Under the pieces are notes generated by a model. That model made no database searches and was not told where the DNA came from. It worked only from the letters and a program-made list of their open reading frames with translations. 64,000 nt of DNA, from contig JAHECO010000006.1 in NCBI GenBank assembly GCA_024641705.1, positions 123,879 through 187,878 of the forward strand. Reading direction: 5' to 3'. The number at the start of each line of letters is the position of its first letter. The stretch's first letter is position 1. A program made the translations under genes and the position numbers. Of this stretch, positions 35,213 through 45,022 are shown in pieces. This DNA comes from Candidatus Kryptoniota bacterium (lineage in GTDB: Bacteria > Bacteroidota > Ignavibacteria > Kryptoniales > JAKASW01).

Positions 35213-36907
35213 ATGAAACTGCTGCTTTCATGTCTCATCGTTTGTTTCGTGCTAGCTTCCGTGCCGGCGGTGAAAGCTCAGGAGAGCGACTCTACCAGGA
35301 CGGGCCAGAGCGCACTAGTAGATTCTCTGAAGCAGGAAATGAAGAGGCTTGAACATTCTTACCGCCTCCTCAAACAACGGGCAGATTCCACCCAATCGTT
35401 CAGCGAGACCGACCGTCTGGAGCTGAAGAAGCTTTCCCAGTCGCTGACGTCGGTCGGGGAAGAGCTCAAACAGCTGACACAGAACGCCCCCAGGCTGGCA
35501 AACGATGCGGCCGATATCTACGATGTCCAGGACGCTATAGTCTATAACGGGAACTACACGCTTGACGAGGGCGACATTGTTAGGCGGGACGTGAAAGTGC
35601 TGAACGGTGACGCGTTGATATACGGGACTCTCGACGGAACCATCATCGTCGTCAACGGGGACGCGTACATCCGGCAGAATGCAAAGGTTACGGGCGATGT
35701 GGTCGTGGTCAACGGCAAGGCGCACGTAAGCACGGACGCCGATGTCGGGGGAAGCGTGATCGAGCGGGGCGGCAGCGAACTCGAGACCAGACGAAGCATC
35801 ACCAGGACTCTGCGCCTGACCGATCATCCTGATATCTGGCAGGATCACAATTTCTTTTTCGAAAAGCTCGCTGTGAACTATAACAGAGTCGAGGGGCTGT
35901 TTCTCGGCCTTGGCCAGGAGAAAGAATATTACTGGAGCGGCATTGAGGACTTTTCACCGTACGGTTTTGTCGGCTACGCCTTTGCTCTTCACAGGTGGAG
36001 ATATCAAATCGGATTGGACAAATGGTGGGGAAACGAGAACAGGTTTGAAGTAGGGCTGGAAGGACACTCGTTAACCGACTCGAAGGACGACTGGATTATC
36101 GGGCCGAAGGAGAACTTCGTCTACTCTATCCTTGCAAAGGAAGATTTCATGGATTACTTCTCAAGGGACGGGATGTCGATCCACGTAGCCCAGTATTACG
36201 AGATGAACTCCAGGATCACTCTGAGTTTCAATCTCGACAAATACTCGTCGCTGTCCAAGAACACCAACTGGTCCATATTCGGAGGCCACAAAGTTTTCCG
36301 CCCCAACCCCGCAATCGGAGAGGGTTGGATGAGAAGCATCGTTGTCGACCTGCAACACAGGGATTATTCGGGCGACACGAAGCGACGGGGCTGGATGGCG
36401 GATCTAAGGGGAGAGACGACTGTGAGCGGGGCGTTCGATTTCAAGATGCTCACGGCGAACGTCGTGTGCTATCAGCCTCTCTTCAGAGGGCTTCAGCTGA
36501 ACATGAGACTTCGAGCCGGCACATCGGCAGGAATTTTACCCTTGCAGCGTTTGTACCAGATCGGTGGGTTCAACAGCCTGAGCGCGTTCACGTACAAGGA
36601 GTTCTCCGGCAACAGGCTTCTCCTGTTCAACGCGGAAATGCTCTTCAGCCCCGAGCTTTTCAGACATTCAAGCTTCTTTCCTCTGAACACCGTTACCCTG
36701 ATTCTCTTCGGCGACGTCGGGCAAGTACAGGCCGCTGGCTCGGTCGGCCTCACAAGCGGCTGGGATCTTATCAACTCGCATGACTTCAAGTCGGACTTCG
36801 GCGTCGGCCTCGGCAACGGTTCGGGCAGCGTGAGAATATTCCTTGCCTGGAGAACGGATATCAGTGCGTCGCCGACATTCGGTATTCGGATTACCAGACC
36901 GTTCTAG
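35213..36907 (+). CDS. Outer-membrane protein: coiled coil, bactofilin-like beta-helix and surface-antigen-type barrel
   Basis: This 564-residue protein starts with a signal peptide (MKLLLSCLIVCFVLASVP). A short coiled coil lies at about 30-90 and a repeating beta segment at about 110-185 (VLNGDALIYGTLDGTIIVV, VTGDVVVVNGKAHVST), which resembles the stacked strands of bactofilins. The rest is a barrel: RLYQIGGFNSLSAFTYKEF and LILFGDVGQV match the last strands of BamA/D15-type proteins, and the protein ends FGIRITRPF with a terminal aromatic. No POTRA domains are visible. AAAAAGGAG lies ten bases before the ATG. It may be an anchored surface or assembly protein; no homologue was recognised by name. 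Confidence 0.75.
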   Translation: MKLLLSCLIVCFVLASVPAVKAQESDSTRTGQSALVDSLKQEMKRLEHSYRLLKQRADSTQSFSETDRLELKKLSQSLTSVGEELKQLTQNAPRLANDAADIYDVQDAIVYNGNYTLDEGDIVRRDVKVLNGDALIYGTLDGTIIVVNGDAYIRQNAKVTGDVVVVNGKAHVSTDADVGGSVIERGGSELETRRSITRTLRLTDHPDIWQDHNFFFEKLAVNYNRVEGLFLGLGQEKEYYWSGIEDFSPYGFVGYAFALHRWRYQIGLDKWWGNENRFEVGLEGHSLTDSKDDWIIGPKENFVYSILAKEDFMDYFSRDGMSIHVAQYYEMNSRITLSFNLDKYSSLSKNTNWSIFGGHKVFRPNPAIGEGWMRSIVVDLQHRDYSGDTKRRGWMADLRGETTVSGAFDFKMLTANVVCYQPLFRGLQLNMRLRAGTSAGILPLQRLYQIGGFNSLSAFTYKEFSGNRLLLFNAEMLFSPELFRHSSFFPLNTVTLILFGDVGQVQAAGSVGLTSGWDLINSHDFKSDFGVGLGNGSGSVRIFLAWRTDISASPTFGIRITRPF

Positions 36908-36962
36908 TCATAGCCGATGACGGGGTCTTGACGGCGGCGATCCTGATTCGATTCTGCTGAAA

Positions 36963-36995
36963 AAAAAGGTGTGCAAGAGACCTGCACACCTTTTT
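36963..36995. terminator. Bidirectional intrinsic terminator
   Basis: AAAAAGGTGTGCA pairs perfectly with TGCACACCTTTTT around a seven-base loop, giving a T-run for plus and for minus. It separates the convergent outer-membrane-protein and glutamate-dehydrogenase genes. Confidence 0.9.
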
Positions 36996-37024
36996 GAATT
37001 TGCAGCTTATAGCTTCGTTCCGGA

Positions 37025-38446
37025 TCAGGGGAAAATTCCGAGTTCGACATACGCGGTTGCGATCTTGTCGATAGCATTCAGGAACGCCGCCGTCCTGAGA
37101 TCGGGTATCTTTCCGTTGCTCTTGAGTATTTCCCTGATTTGATTGTATGCGGAAGTCATCGTTTCTTCGAGCCCGGAGTTGACCAGGTCGATTTCATCCG
37201 CCCCTTTGGTGATCAGCTTCCGCTCTTCTTCGGGGAACGACTTGCCGGTCGATTTTTCCACGGCCTGGACAATCTTGTCGAAGGCCGAGTGTTCGAACCG
37301 CTTGTCCATCCTGCCGAATCTCACGTGAGAAAGGTTCTTCAACCACTCGAAGTACGACACCGTAACTCCGCCGGCGTTGAGGTACATGTCCGGGATTACC
37401 ATCACCCCTTTCTTGAGAAGTATTTCTTCGGCGGCGACTGTTGTCGGACCGTTTGCGCCTTCGCCGATTATCTTCGCCCTGATGCGCGGGGCGTTTTCTT
37501 CAGTGATCTGTTCCTCCAGTGCCGCGGGGATGAGGATGTCGCACTCGAGTTCGAGCGCATCGATGGAATGAGGTAGGTCCTTGGCGCCGGGGAATTTCAA
37601 TATGGAGCCGGTCTCCTTCCGGTGCTTTACGACGGCATCCACGTCCAGGCCTTTAGGGTTGTACACCGCGCCCTCATACTCTGCGAGCGCGACGATCACT
37701 GCTCCGCCTTCCTGGCAGAATTTTGCGGCGTGGTATCCTACGTTCCCGAGTCCCTGGACGACTACGCGTTTGCCGGATATGCCGCGGTTCAAGCCGAGCT
37801 TCTTCATGTCATTGGCATTGTCGCAGGCCTCCTGCAGCCCGAAAAATATTCCTTTGCCGGTGGCTTCGGTCCTGCCGCGGACTCCGCCTTCGGCGACAGG
37901 CTTTCCGGTCACGCATGCCAGCGCGTCAATCTTTCCAGGATAGAACGTGGCGTAGGTGTCTGCAATCCAGGCCATCTCCCGGGGGCCCGAACCGTAATCG
38001 GGAGCCGGAACATCGACACCCGGTCCAAGGTAGTTCTTTCTTATCAACTCGGAAGTATAGCGACGCGTCACGACCTCGATGTCCGTGACAGAGTAGTTCT
38101 TCGGGTTAAACTTGATGGCTCCCTTGGCTCCGCCGAATGGGACGTCTACGACGGCGCACTTGTAAGTCATCAGTGCCGCGAGTGCCTTGACTTCATCCTC
38201 GCTGGCGTTTTCAGAATATCTTATCCCACCCTTGACGGGGAGTTTGTGATAACTGTGTTCCACGCGCCAGCCCCTCATAACCTCAAGTCCTTTGGACGTG
38301 CGGACCGGGAACTGGAACGAGTAGACGCTGTTGCAACCCTTGATCTGTTCGAGCAAACCTTTTGGGTGGCTCGTAAACTGTGCAGCTCTGTCGAAATTGC
38401 GGTTAACATTTTCGAAGAAGCTGATCTTGCCTTTTGAGTCGTTCAT
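37025..38446 (-). CDS. gdhA: Glutamate dehydrogenase
   Basis: The enzyme interconverts glutamate and 2-oxoglutarate plus ammonia. The 473-residue protein has the substrate-lysine region [18 protein letters not shown], catalytic-lysine segment [19 protein letters not shown], the [18 protein letters not shown] loop, the dinucleotide fold [16 protein letters not shown] and EGANGPTT. The GGAKG form and length agree with hexameric family members of about 420-470 residues. Cofactor preference (NAD or NADP) cannot be decided by eye. It is monocistronic, ending at a strong terminator. Confidence 0.93.
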   Translation of the reverse strand: MNDSKGKISFFENVNRNFDRAAQFTSHPKGLLEQIKGCNSVYSFQFPVRTSKGLEVMRGWRVEHSYHKLPVKGGIRYSENASEDEVKALAALMTYKCAVVDVPFGGAKGAIKFNPKNYSVTDIEVVTRRYTSELIRKNYLGPGVDVPAPDYGSGPREMAWIADTYATFYPGKIDALACVTGKPVAEGGVRGRTEATGKGIFFGLQEACDNANDMKKLGLNRGISGKRVVVQGLGNVGYHAAKFCQEGGAVIVALAEYEGAVYNPKGLDVDAVVKHRKETGSILKFPGAKDLPHSIDALELECDILIPAALEEQITEENAPRIRAKIIGEGANGPTTVAAEEILLKKGVMVIPDMYLNAGGVTVSYFEWLKNLSHVRFGRMDKRFEHSAFDKIVQAVEKSTGKSFPEEERKLITKGADEIDLVNSGLEETMTSAYNQIREILKSNGKIPDLRTAAFLNAIDKIATAYVELGIFP

Positions 38447-38633
38447 AAACTAACCCTGTGTTTTTGTGAGGGAAATCCGAAGACCTATCAAATGCGGTCT
38501 GTGGGCCGCCATATCGGATCTCGTGTAATTTAGCAAGGCTCTGCTAAGAGAGAAATGCATTCTGCAGGGCACGGACTGTAAAGGCCCGGATGCGGCCCTT
38601 CAATACTGATGTTTCGGACTATTTTTGCAAAAG

Positions 38634-38963
38634 TTAAACGCGGGAGACACTCACCGCCGTCCCGTAGCATAGGACTTCCGTTACACCGTTCATCAGCTCC
38701 GTGGCATCGTACCGCACCCCGACGACAGCATTGGCCCCAGATTGCTCTGCGTGGTCTACCATCATCTCGAAAGCTTCCTCGCGGCTCTTTTCACAGAGTT
38801 GGGTGAATAACGTGATATTACCCCCGAAAAGAGTTTGCAGCGACCCACCTATAGTCCCGAATACCGATCTCGATCTCACCGTGATGCCTCTCACCACACC
38901 GAATTGCTTGACAATCTTGTAGCCGGGCAGTTCAAACGTAGTCGTTGTCATCGAATGGTCCAT
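38634..38963 (-). CDS. YbjQ/UPF0145 family protein
   Basis: This 109-residue protein has the family hallmarks [20 protein letters not shown], the hydrophilic [18 protein letters not shown] helix, and [15 protein letters not shown]. It is thought to form a pentameric or decameric beta-barrel; function unknown. The ATG at 38963 lies seven bases behind AAAGGAG, which selects it over a more distant upstream start. It appears to be monocistronic. Confidence 0.88.
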   Translation of the reverse strand: MDHSMTTTTFELPGYKIVKQFGVVRGITVRSRSVFGTIGGSLQTLFGGNITLFTQLCEKSREEAFEMMVDHAEQSGANAVVGVRYDATELMNGVTEVLCYGTAVSVSRV

Positions 38964-39120
38964 TGCTGTTCTCCTTTGTTGGATGGATAGGTCGTGGTAC
39001 AATGCTTTGATGGAATCACGACGAAATATACCTGCACGTCTCTGATTTCACAATCGTTATCTTCCGTGTGGTGAATTCTTCTCTCGTTTAGTAAATTTCA
39101 TCGAACCAGATGAGGAATCA

Positions 39121-40878
39121 ATGAAGTATACAAGACCCGCTCTCCTTGCTCTCCTCGCATTGACCCTGGCCTCATGCTCGAGGCAGAAATTGAAAGTGGA
39201 CCTGGTCCTGACCGGAGGTGACTTCCAGACTTTGGACGCGGGTTTCCCCCGGGCAGAGGCGGTCGCTGTCGACGACGGCAGGATTGTCGGTGTCGGAACA
39301 TCTGACGGAGTATCTTCGCGGTTTGAGGGAAGAGTTACAATCGACCTCCACGGCGCTTACGTCCTGCCCGGCCTGATCGACGGGCACGCGCACATACTTG
39401 AACTGGGAATGAGTCTGCAAACCCTGGATCTATCCGGAACGCGCTCCCCTGAGCAGGTGGCAAACCTGGTTGAGGAGGCCACTGCCAGGACAAGGCTCGG
39501 CGGCTGGATCCGCGGGAGCGGCTGGAACGCCAAGAACTGGCGAACGGGCTTATCCGGTGTAAAGGGACTGCTTGACAAAGCGGCGCCCGATAATTTCGTT
39601 TTTCTTGTCAGCGCCGACGGAGAGTCCGTGTGGGTGAACGGGAAGGTCCTTGATCTCGCAGGAATAAATTCCTCCACAAGATCGCCGAAGGGAGGAATCA
39701 TAGGAAGGGATGCAAATGGAGCCTCCACTGGGATACTGCATGGGGCAGCGATCGGTCTCGTGACCCAGCGGATACCACCACCTTCCGAGGATGAGATCGA
39801 AGATGCGATTCTTCAGGCGGCGGACACATGCGCGCGATACGGAATAACGGAGGTCCAGGACGCTGGCGTCGACAGCCGCACTTTGAACGCGTATCGGCTT
39901 CTCGCCGATCAGGGAAGGCTGAAGATCCGTGCATACGCAATGTACGACGGCAACGATACTACACTTCCTGCCGTACTAAAAGCCGGAAAAGTCCTCGACT
40001 ATAAGGGGGTCCTTACGATGAGATCCGTCATGGTGGATATGGATGGAGAGTTAGCCGGCCGACAGGCTGCGCTTGTGAGACAGTACTCCGACGCGCCGGG
40101 GGAATACGGCGTCACTAACCTCGGCGAGAAGGATCTTGAGAACCTGACGATCGCCTCGCTCTCATCAGGATTTCAGGTCTGTACCGATGCCCACGGAGAC
40201 AGGGCAGTCAATGTTGTACTCAATGCCTACGGGAAGGCTCTCAAAGTCGGCGGCGTGAGCGATCCCAGGCTGCGGATTGAAGGAGCGGACGTGCTTCTCG
40301 ACAGCGATATTCCCCGGTTCAAAAGTCTTGGCATTATCCCGTCTATGCAGCCTTCCGCCTGCGCCTCGGACATGTATTGGATTGAGTCGCGGCTTGGACC
40401 GGCGCGCGTGAAGAATGCTTTCGCATGGCAATCGTTGCTTAACGGTGGCAACATGATAATAGGCGGCTCCGGTTTTCCCGAGCAGAGCCCGGATCCGCGG
40501 ATCGGGATCTACTCCGCCGTGACGCGGCGGGACGTCAACGGTCTTCCCGGCTCCTTCGCGGACGCCTCGAAGTACTTTCTCCTGACATCCGACGCCTCGA
40601 TGGACAGTTCCGACTACGTCGGCGGTTTCTTTTCCGGTCAAAGTATGACCCTCTCCCAGGCGGTGAAAGCTTTCACGGTCTGGCCGGCATGCGGCGCATT
40701 CCAGGAAAAGGAAAAGGGGAAGATCATGGTCGGCATGTATGCGGACTTCACGATTTTCGAAAAAGGCTTCGATGGAATTCCGGCTGGTCAAATTCTCGAC
40801 GATCCGATACTTGCGACGATCGTGGGAGGTCGGCCCGTCTACATAAGCCCACTGGCAAGCGCATGGGGTGTGAAATGA
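39121..40878 (+). CDS. Amidohydrolase-3 (YtcJ-like) family lipoprotein lacking most metal ligands
   Basis: A 585-residue protein with a lipoprotein signal (ALLALTLASCS, lipobox cysteine at 19). The fold clearly matches the YtcJ/NfdA amidohydrolases: LPGLIDGHAHILELG, ADGESVWVNGKVLDLAGI, DARVKNAFAW-like QSLL and IGIYSAVTRRDVNG. The barrel metal ligands are mostly replaced. The first HxH (H89, H91) is kept, but the lysine position is M304, the strand-5 histidine is D356 (TDAHGD for the usual HAIGD), the strand-6 histidine is G388 (RIEGAD for RIEHAQ), the QPTH histidine is A413 and the strand-8 aspartate is G451 (GSGFP for GSDFP). It may bind rather than hydrolyse. Its stop overlaps the start of an aldo/keto reductase gene. 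Confidence 0.82.
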   Translation: MKYTRPALLALLALTLASCSRQKLKVDLVLTGGDFQTLDAGFPRAEAVAVDDGRIVGVGTSDGVSSRFEGRVTIDLHGAYVLPGLIDGHAHILELGMSLQTLDLSGTRSPEQVANLVEEATARTRLGGWIRGSGWNAKNWRTGLSGVKGLLDKAAPDNFVFLVSADGESVWVNGKVLDLAGINSSTRSPKGGIIGRDANGASTGILHGAAIGLVTQRIPPPSEDEIEDAILQAADTCARYGITEVQDAGVDSRTLNAYRLLADQGRLKIRAYAMYDGNDTTLPAVLKAGKVLDYKGVLTMRSVMVDMDGELAGRQAALVRQYSDAPGEYGVTNLGEKDLENLTIASLSSGFQVCTDAHGDRAVNVVLNAYGKALKVGGVSDPRLRIEGADVLLDSDIPRFKSLGIIPSMQPSACASDMYWIESRLGPARVKNAFAWQSLLNGGNMIIGGSGFPEQSPDPRIGIYSAVTRRDVNGLPGSFADASKYFLLTSDASMDSSDYVGGFFSGQSMTLSQAVKAFTVWPACGAFQEKEKGKIMVGMYADFTIFEKGFDGIPAGQILDDPILATIVGGRPVYISPLASAWGVK

Positions 40879-41831
40879 AGTACAGAACGTTGGGGAGGAC
40901 CGGCATCACCGTCAGTGAGATAGGTTACGGAACCTGGGGGATGGGCGGCAATATGTGGCTGGACGGAGACGACGATGAGAACATCCGCTCGCTGCACAAA
41001 GCCTTCGATCTTGGCGTGAACTTCGTGGATACCGCCCTCGTCTACGGCAACGGGCACAGCGAAGAGTTGATAGGGAAGGTTCTCAGGGGCCGTCAGGAAT
41101 CGGTTTCTATCGCCACCAAAGTTCCGCCGATCAACCGTAGATGGCCTGCAAGGAAAGGAACGCCATTCCACGAAGCCTTCTCGTATGATCACATCGTAAG
41201 CTGTACTGAAACAAGCCTGAAGAATCTCGGCGTTGAACAGATAGACCTCCAGCAGTTCCATGTCTGGAACGACGATTGGGCAAACGAGACGGAGTGGCAG
41301 GACGCCGTCTCGCAACTCAAGTCTGAGGGCAAGATCAGATTCGCCGGTATCTCCATGAACAGCCACGAATCCGGGAACGGGATCGAGGCGGCCAGAACGG
41401 AGCTGATAGATGCCTTCCAGGTTTTCTACAACATATTCGACCAGTCTGCGGAAGATAAACTGTTCGGCTTTTGCCGCGAGCATAACGTGGGTATCATAGC
41501 CAGAGTCCCGTTCGACGAGGGGTCACTGACCGGACAGTTAAGAATGGACACCGTCTTCCCCGAGGGCGATTTCAGGAAATCGTACTTCACGCCCGAAAGG
41601 AGGAGGGAGGTCCTGAGTCGCGTTGAGGAGTTGAAGAAATTTCTCGACAGCGAAGCCGGCAGCCTGCCCGAGCTTGCCCTGCGCTATGTCCTGCACGACG
41701 CTGTTGTGTCGACCGTAATCCCGGGCATGAGAAGGGTACACCATGTTGAGGCGAACTGTTCAGTCTCTGACGGCAGGACTCTGTCCAAGGAACTTCTCGG
41801 GAAGTTGAAGCGGTTTCATTTCTACACATGA
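40875..41831 (+). CDS. Aldo/keto reductase
   Basis: This 318-residue NADPH-type oxidoreductase has the catalytic tetrad in place: D in NFVDTALVYGNG, Y in the same motif, K in SIATKVPP and H in LQQFHVWNDD. GKIRFAGISMNSHES and LRYVLHDAVVSTVIPG are standard later motifs. The ATG at 40875 overlaps the stop of the amidohydrolase-like gene (ATGA), so they are co-translated. A longer frame inside that gene is rejected. The substrate is unknown. Confidence 0.9.
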   Translation: MKYRTLGRTGITVSEIGYGTWGMGGNMWLDGDDDENIRSLHKAFDLGVNFVDTALVYGNGHSEELIGKVLRGRQESVSIATKVPPINRRWPARKGTPFHEAFSYDHIVSCTETSLKNLGVEQIDLQQFHVWNDDWANETEWQDAVSQLKSEGKIRFAGISMNSHESGNGIEAARTELIDAFQVFYNIFDQSAEDKLFGFCREHNVGIIARVPFDEGSLTGQLRMDTVFPEGDFRKSYFTPERRREVLSRVEELKKFLDSEAGSLPELALRYVLHDAVVSTVIPGMRRVHHVEANCSVSDGRTLSKELLGKLKRFHFYT

Positions 41832-41897
41832 GAACGGCGAAGACAAGTCTGGTGAATTTGTTCGGATTGAAAATGCACGTAGGAACAGGAGGATTAC

Positions 41898-42380
41898 ATG
41901 GAACTTAAAATCGTGAAGATCGACAAACCGGAAGATGTCAATTTGATTCTTGGACAGGCCCACTTCATTAAAACTGTCGAGGATCTGCATGAAGCGATCG
42001 TGCAAACAGTACCGCAGATGAAATTCGGGATCGCATTCTGCGAGTCTTCCGGGCCTGCACTGGTAAGGTTCAGCGGGAACGATGATGAACTCACGAAACT
42101 CGCGAAGGGGCGCGCGATGGAGATTGCCGCGGGTCATTCGTTCATCATCTTCATGCGCGAAGGGTTCCCGGTGAATATCCTGAACACGATAAAGGATATC
42201 CCGGAAGTGGCCAATATATACTGTGCGACGGGCAATCCGGTCGAGGTCGTGATAGCTGAATCGGATCAGGGCCGCGGAATCCTAGGAGTCATCGATGGTG
42301 TTAAGACAAAAGGGATCGAATCGGAGTCCGACAAAGCTACGCGTCATGATTTCCTGAGGAAGATCGGATACAAACTTTAA
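41898..42380 (+). CDS. Adenosine-specific kinase family protein (PF04008)
   Basis: The 160-residue protein is similar to the small adenosine-specific kinase family: MELKIVKIDKPEDVNLILGQ, IAFCESSGPALVRFSGND, GHSFIIFMREGFPVNILN and SDQGRGILGVIDG. Members are found in archaea and thermophilic bacteria; activity in most is unproven. AGGAGG lies seven bases before the ATG. It follows the aldo/keto reductase by 66 bases on the same strand. Confidence 0.85.
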   Translation: MELKIVKIDKPEDVNLILGQAHFIKTVEDLHEAIVQTVPQMKFGIAFCESSGPALVRFSGNDDELTKLAKGRAMEIAAGHSFIIFMREGFPVNILNTIKDIPEVANIYCATGNPVEVVIAESDQGRGILGVIDGVKTKGIESESDKATRHDFLRKIGYKL

Positions 42381-42408
42381 TATAGAACTTCTCTCCCCAA
42401 TCGCCGTC

Positions 42409-42414
42409 TATAAT
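42409..42414 (+). promoter_or_regulatory. -10 element of the exporter operon
   Basis: A perfect TATAAT lies 9 bases before the first ATG (42423) and 21 before the preferred one (42435). No convincing -35 element is present at 17 bases spacing. Confidence 0.4.
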
Positions 42415-42434
42415 CACAATTAATGCTGGAGACT

Positions 42435-43730
42435 ATGAAGAAGTATATACTTTTTTCTCTGCTCATACCTGCGGTTGTTTTTGCGCAGGAGTACGGGGCA
42501 TCTGCGGGCGTGTCGGAAAAGGCAGATACGCTGTCGCTGGAAGCGTGCGTACAGATAGCCTTGAAACATAACCCGCAGATCCGTGTTGCCGAGGGCGGGC
42601 TGGAGGGAGCCGAATCGCAGCTCAAACTGTCGCAGTCGGCTTTCATGCCGCAGATTTCCGGGCAAGCGAGCCTGGCAAGGAACGGCGGCACTTTCCTCTT
42701 CGGTCCGATAGCGCGAGCGGGATATTTCGACAACTATTCGACCGGGTTCTCCGCTCAACAACTTGTCTTCGACTTCGGCAAGACCATATCCAGGGTCTCC
42801 GCCTCGTCGGATCTTGTCCAGGTCTCACACGAGAACCTAAAGAGCACGAGAGAGGATATAATTGTCAATACGTATATCTCCTACTTCAACTACCTGGCAG
42901 CCGTTAGGGTAGAGGAAGTCGACAGCGAGACGGTCTCCCAGGCGGCGGAGCATCTCAGGCAGGCGCAGGCTTTCTACAAGGCTGGTACGGTTGCGCAATA
43001 TGATGTGGCAAATGCCGAAGTCGAAGTTGCCAATGCAAATGTTTCCCTTATTCAGTCAAGGAACAACCTGAAGATCTCGCAGATACAACTGGAGAACGTA
43101 CTCGGCGTCAGGCTGCCCGACGGTTTCCATCTCGTGGATAATCTCGAAGTCTCGTACGTGGACATCGACCTGCAGACCGCGATAGCGACTGCGCTCAAGA
43201 ACAGGCCTGAACTGCTTGCCAGCGAGGCGCAGGTCCAGGCGCGCAAATCTTTGCTGACCTCGGCGTGGACCGAAAACCTTCCGACGATATCGGCGGCGGC
43301 CGGTTACAAGTGGAACGGTTCGGAGCCGCAGCCGCTCTTCCCGAGCTGGAATATAGGAATGACTCTGTCGCTGCCGATATTCCAGGGGTTTGCCCTCGAT
43401 GCCGGCATCGACCAGGCAAAAGCAAACCTTAAGAGTGCGGAGGCGTCTAATGATCTAGTTATACAGACATTATACCTGGATGTTCAGCAGCAGGAGTACG
43501 CTTTACAGGAAGCCGCCGAGAGAATACAGGCAGCACGCAAACTGGTGGACCAGGCCTCGGAGGCGCTTCGCCTCGCTGTGGGACGTTACAACTCCGGTTC
43601 AGGAAGTGCAATCGAAGAAACGGATGCACAGGTGACGCTGGCTAATGCCCGCATCACATACATCCAGTCTCTGTATGACTATAGCGTCTCATACGCAAAG
43701 CTTGAACGCGCAATGGGTGTGATAAAGTAA
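42435..43730 (+). CDS. tolC: TolC-family outer-membrane channel protein
   Basis: A protein of about 431 residues with a signal peptide (MKKYILFSLLIPAVVFAQ). The two halves of an outer-membrane efflux protein follow, each with long alpha-helices (SLEACVQIALKHNPQIRVAE, ARKLVDQASEALRLAVGRYN). It forms the tunnel through which the MacAB-type pump exports its substrate. The ATG at 42435 follows GGAG and gives a clean signal peptide; an ATG four codons earlier is possible. It is first in the operon with the adaptor, ATPase and permease genes. Confidence 0.9.
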   Translation: MKKYILFSLLIPAVVFAQEYGASAGVSEKADTLSLEACVQIALKHNPQIRVAEGGLEGAESQLKLSQSAFMPQISGQASLARNGGTFLFGPIARAGYFDNYSTGFSAQQLVFDFGKTISRVSASSDLVQVSHENLKSTREDIIVNTYISYFNYLAAVRVEEVDSETVSQAAEHLRQAQAFYKAGTVAQYDVANAEVEVANANVSLIQSRNNLKISQIQLENVLGVRLPDGFHLVDNLEVSYVDIDLQTAIATALKNRPELLASEAQVQARKSLLTSAWTENLPTISAAAGYKWNGSEPQPLFPSWNIGMTLSLPIFQGFALDAGIDQAKANLKSAEASNDLVIQTLYLDVQQQEYALQEAAERIQAARKLVDQASEALRLAVGRYNSGSGSAIEETDAQVTLANARITYIQSLYDYSVSYAKLERAMGVIK

Positions 43731-43749
43731 ACGTGAAAGAACCTATTTT

Positions 43750-45018
43750 ATGAAGAAGAAGAGGATCGTCACAGTCGCCGTTCTCCTCATCGTTGTTGCA
43801 GGTGGAGTCGCCTTTTTTGCCGCGAGCGGAAAGCCGGAAAATGTCCAGTGGCTCTCGCTTCCGGTAGCGCGCGGGAACCTGGATGTCGTCGTTACGGCAA
43901 CGGGGACGCTGGCTGCGGACACGACGGTGCAGGTAGGCACGCAGGTCTCAGGCACGATCGCACGCCTGTATGCCGATTGGAATTCCCGCGTAAGGCAGGG
44001 ACAAATCTTGGCGAGGCTCGATACGACTTTCCTATGGGCAAGCGTTGAACAGGTCCAGGCGAACCTTCAGAAGGCAAAGGTCGCCGAGGAACAGGCGAAA
44101 CGGACGTTCGACAGGGTCAAGAAGCTGTTCGACCGCAATCTCGATTCCCAATCCGACTACGACACCGCCCTTTCTGATTACCAGACATCACAAGCCAACG
44201 TGACGCAGGCCCAGACTGCCCTCGACCAGGCGAAGATCAACCTCAGCTATGCTACCATCAAATCTCCCATAAGCGGCGTGGTTATATCGAGGAATGTCGA
44301 CATAGGTCAGACCGTCGCGTCAAGTTTCAATACACCTACTTTGTTCACCGTTGCGAACAGCCTGTCCGACATGCAGATCCAGGCTTCTGTGGACGAAGGC
44401 GACATAGGCAGTGTCAGAGTCGGACAGCCTGTCACCTTCACTGTTGATGCTTATCCGAGCGATGTCTTCAAGGGGAAGGTTACTCAGATCAGATTGCAGC
44501 CTACCGTCGTTCAGAATGTGGTGGAGTACACGGTGATAATCGATGTGCCGAATCCGGAGCTCAAGCTTATGCCCGGGATGACGGCTAATCTGACGATCCA
44601 GATCGCGGAACATCCGGATGTTCTGAAGATACCTACGACGGCACTGAGGTTCATGCCGCCCGAGCAGTACTATACAGACATGATGAAGAACCTTCCGGAT
44701 TCTGTGAAGGAGCGAATAGAACGCCGAAGGCAGAACGGAGGAAGAGAGGGGTTCGCGCGCAACGGAGGCGGTCAGTCCTCCGGACAGGGAAACGGGCAGT
44801 CGTTCCAGAACAAAGAATTGACTCCGGGAAGCTTCTTCAGGGTTTGGGTTCTGAACGGCAAGCAGATCAGGCCCGTACGGGTCAGGATCGGTCTCTCCGA
44901 CGGCACCAACACCGAGGTCGACGGCGATCTCAAGGCCGGGGAACCAGTGGTGATCGGCATGCTCTCGCAGGCCGGCGGGCAGCAGAACAATCCGTTCATG
45001 CAGCGAAGGAGGTTCTGA
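43750..45018 (+). CDS. macA: MacA-like periplasmic adaptor of an ABC exporter
   Basis: The 422-residue membrane-fusion protein has one N-terminal anchor helix (IVTVAVLLIVVAGGVAFF), a lipoyl-like half-motif (VGTQVSGTIARLYADW ... IKSPISGVVISRNVDIGQTV), a helical hairpin at about 100-165 and beta-barrel regions. A glycine/glutamine/arginine-rich insertion at about 318-350 (GREGFARNGGGQSSGQG) is unusual and probably disordered. It bridges the TolC channel and the MacB-type transporter. Confidence 0.9.
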   Translation: MKKKRIVTVAVLLIVVAGGVAFFAASGKPENVQWLSLPVARGNLDVVVTATGTLAADTTVQVGTQVSGTIARLYADWNSRVRQGQILARLDTTFLWASVEQVQANLQKAKVAEEQAKRTFDRVKKLFDRNLDSQSDYDTALSDYQTSQANVTQAQTALDQAKINLSYATIKSPISGVVISRNVDIGQTVASSFNTPTLFTVANSLSDMQIQASVDEGDIGSVRVGQPVTFTVDAYPSDVFKGKVTQIRLQPTVVQNVVEYTVIIDVPNPELKLMPGMTANLTIQIAEHPDVLKIPTTALRFMPPEQYYTDMMKNLPDSVKERIERRRQNGGREGFARNGGGQSSGQGNGQSFQNKELTPGSFFRVWVLNGKQIRPVRVRIGLSDGTNTEVDGDLKAGEPVVIGMLSQAGGQQNNPFMQRRRF

Positions 45019-45022
45019 TCCG

